From: Steroidobacter agaridevorans
GTDB lineage: Bacteria > Pseudomonadota > Gammaproteobacteria > Steroidobacterales > Steroidobacteraceae
Assembly (NCBI RefSeq): GCF_009932555.1
Contig: NZ_BLJO01000003.1
Location: forward strand, 62,001 to 126,000
Reading direction: 5' to 3'
DNA length: 64,000 nt
The notes below the pieces were generated by a model that was not told the origin of the DNA, did no database searches, and saw nothing but the letters and a program-made list of their open reading frames with translations. The translations under genes and the position numbers were made by a program. Below, one piece after another: positions 63,210 through 64,000 of this stretch. The stretch's first letter is position 1. Every line of letters starts with the position of its first letter.

Positions 63210-64000
63210 AGGCAGTCACCACGGCGGGATCCGATACGATCGGGCTGTCGGCGATCTCGCCGCTGAAATATTCATAATGAACGAAAGCACTGAGCGTCCA
63301 GCGCTCGGACAGCACGCGTGAGTAGCCCAGTTTGACGAACGGGTTGAGCGCCGCAGCGGGGCGATACAGTCCTTTGACGCCATAGTAATAGCGCACCGTC
63401 TCGGCGCTCTTCCAGGTAAAGCCGGCGTTTGCGATCAGGGAATGTTCGGTCTGGATCAGTGGGGCGGAGAGCGCGCCACGGATCTCGTAGCCCTTGTGCC
63501 GACCGGTGAATTCATAGAGCGCGCTCAGCTGTCCCGCGAAGCCGCCGTATGAAAACAGCCATTCCGGTCCGGCAAGATAGGTCGTGCGGCGACGATGGTG
63601 CGGAAATTCTTCGCGCGACCCGTCATCTCCAGGCGACCCTTCCTCTCCAGGGGCGACTGCGCCGCCGCCCGTCGAGCCCAGGGGACCGCTGACCAGGACG
63701 TTCTGTGGATCGCCACGACTGAAGAACACGCGATCGTAGCCGGGCGCGGCAACGACGTTGAAGGTGTTCGCCACACCTTCGTGCAGCGTAAAGCCGGGCT
63801 CCAGGTTGTCCAGGAAGAACCGCTTGCCGTAATAGCTCAACTGCGGAACGACGATCAGCGGAATGTCGGAACGGCCGGCGATGGGATTGGTACGGACACC
63901 CGCTCCGAGCGCCACACTCAGATCCCACTCGCCAACGACTACACAATCGGGTGAGACAGCGGTGCACTTGCCTTGCGCCCCGGCAGGCAGGGGGCTGCAG
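63181..64000 (-). CDS. MipA/OmpV family outer-membrane protein, cut by window end
   Basis: The C-terminal about 272 residues of an outer-membrane beta-barrel; the 5' end lies beyond 64000. Family features include GAGVRTNPIAGRSDIPLIVV, then PQLSYYGKRFFLDN, alternating amphipathic strands, and a C-terminal FVGFNFKVF ending in Phe. An internal Gly/Glu-rich loop with basic PHHRRR is a loop insertion. MipA proteins scaffold peptidoglycan enzymes; first visible gene of the MipA-DUF3019-rstA-rstB operon. Confidence 0.9.
   Translation of the reverse strand, partial: CSPLPAGAQGKCTAVSPDCVVVGEWDLSVALGAGVRTNPIAGRSDIPLIVVPQLSYYGKRFFLDNLEPGFTLHEGVANTFNVVAAPGYDRVFFSRGDPQNVLVSGPLGSTGGGAVAPGEEGSPGDDGSREEFPHHRRRTTYLAGPEWLFSYGGFAGQLSALYEFTGRHKGYEIRGALSAPLIQTEHSLIANAGFTWKSAETVRYYYGVKGLYRPAAALNPFVKLGYSRVLSERWTLSAFVHYEYFSGEIADSPIVSDPAVVTAFVGFNFKVF

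Overview
The window reads as Gammaproteobacterial DNA of moderately high GC. The chromosomal part carries tRNA-Leu, tig, clpP, clpX, lon and hupB in the usual gammaproteobacterial order, plus an RstAB-type two-component pair and a NhaR-type regulator. The genes suggest a Nevskiales/Xanthomonadales-like environmental bacterium (a Steroidobacter relative is one possibility), but the species cannot be fixed from this sequence alone.

Positions 1 to about 34180 are the right part of an integrative and conjugative element (ICE) ending at the 3' end of a tRNA-Pro gene; the left end is outside the window. It starts with a small membrane protein, a LuxR-type regulator with an autoinducer-binding domain, and an FlhC-like regulator without FlhD. 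A nearly complete VirB/VirD4 type IV secretion operon follows (virB2, B3, B4, B5, an EexN-type exclusion lipoprotein, B6, a VirB7-like lipoprotein, B8, B9, B10, B11, virD4). Next are two LPD7-type or related proteins, three genes each preceded by a copy of one conserved structured leader (16899-18218; the third gene is a DNA methyltransferase), a candidate oriT (about 19430-19551), a MobC-like accessory protein and a short MOBP relaxase.

The cargo lies at 21228-27133. An AT-richer AAA ATPase gene is divergent from a five-gene cyclic-nucleotide defence cluster: a 510-aa protein with two cyclase-like domains, an E2-ubiquitin-conjugating-like Cys-rich protein, a PycTM-like membrane protein, a PycTIR-like protein (cyclic-nucleotide-binding domain plus TIR) and a PycC-like cyclase. 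This looks like a canonical Pycsar pair fused in one operon with an E2-associated cyclase/membrane effector set, and it is the most interesting system here. Small ICE genes, an XRE regulator and two tandem modules of [small helical protein + large serine recombinase] follow. Each recombinase gene ends at a copy of the 10-bp sequence GTGGTCGGGG; the right copy covers the tRNA-Pro 3' end. The second recombinase is frameshifted.

Positions 34246-64000 are chromosomal: an SPFH protein and a TSUP permease; a PadR/YqjI-type regulator with its ferric-reductase partner and a perfect palindromic operator; sulfate-binding protein, rhodanese-like and dienelactone hydrolase genes; tRNA-Leu and the trigger factor/Clp/Lon/HU proteostasis block; tRNA-Val and tRNA-Asp; O-acetylhomoserine sulfhydrylase with two universal stress proteins; a glutamate dehydrogenase, NhaR and a third Usp that share a promoter-region motif; an rnk/carboxynorspermidine operon; a thiolase; a lytic-transglycosylase-like lipoprotein; and an RstAB/DUF3019/MipA operon cut by the window end.
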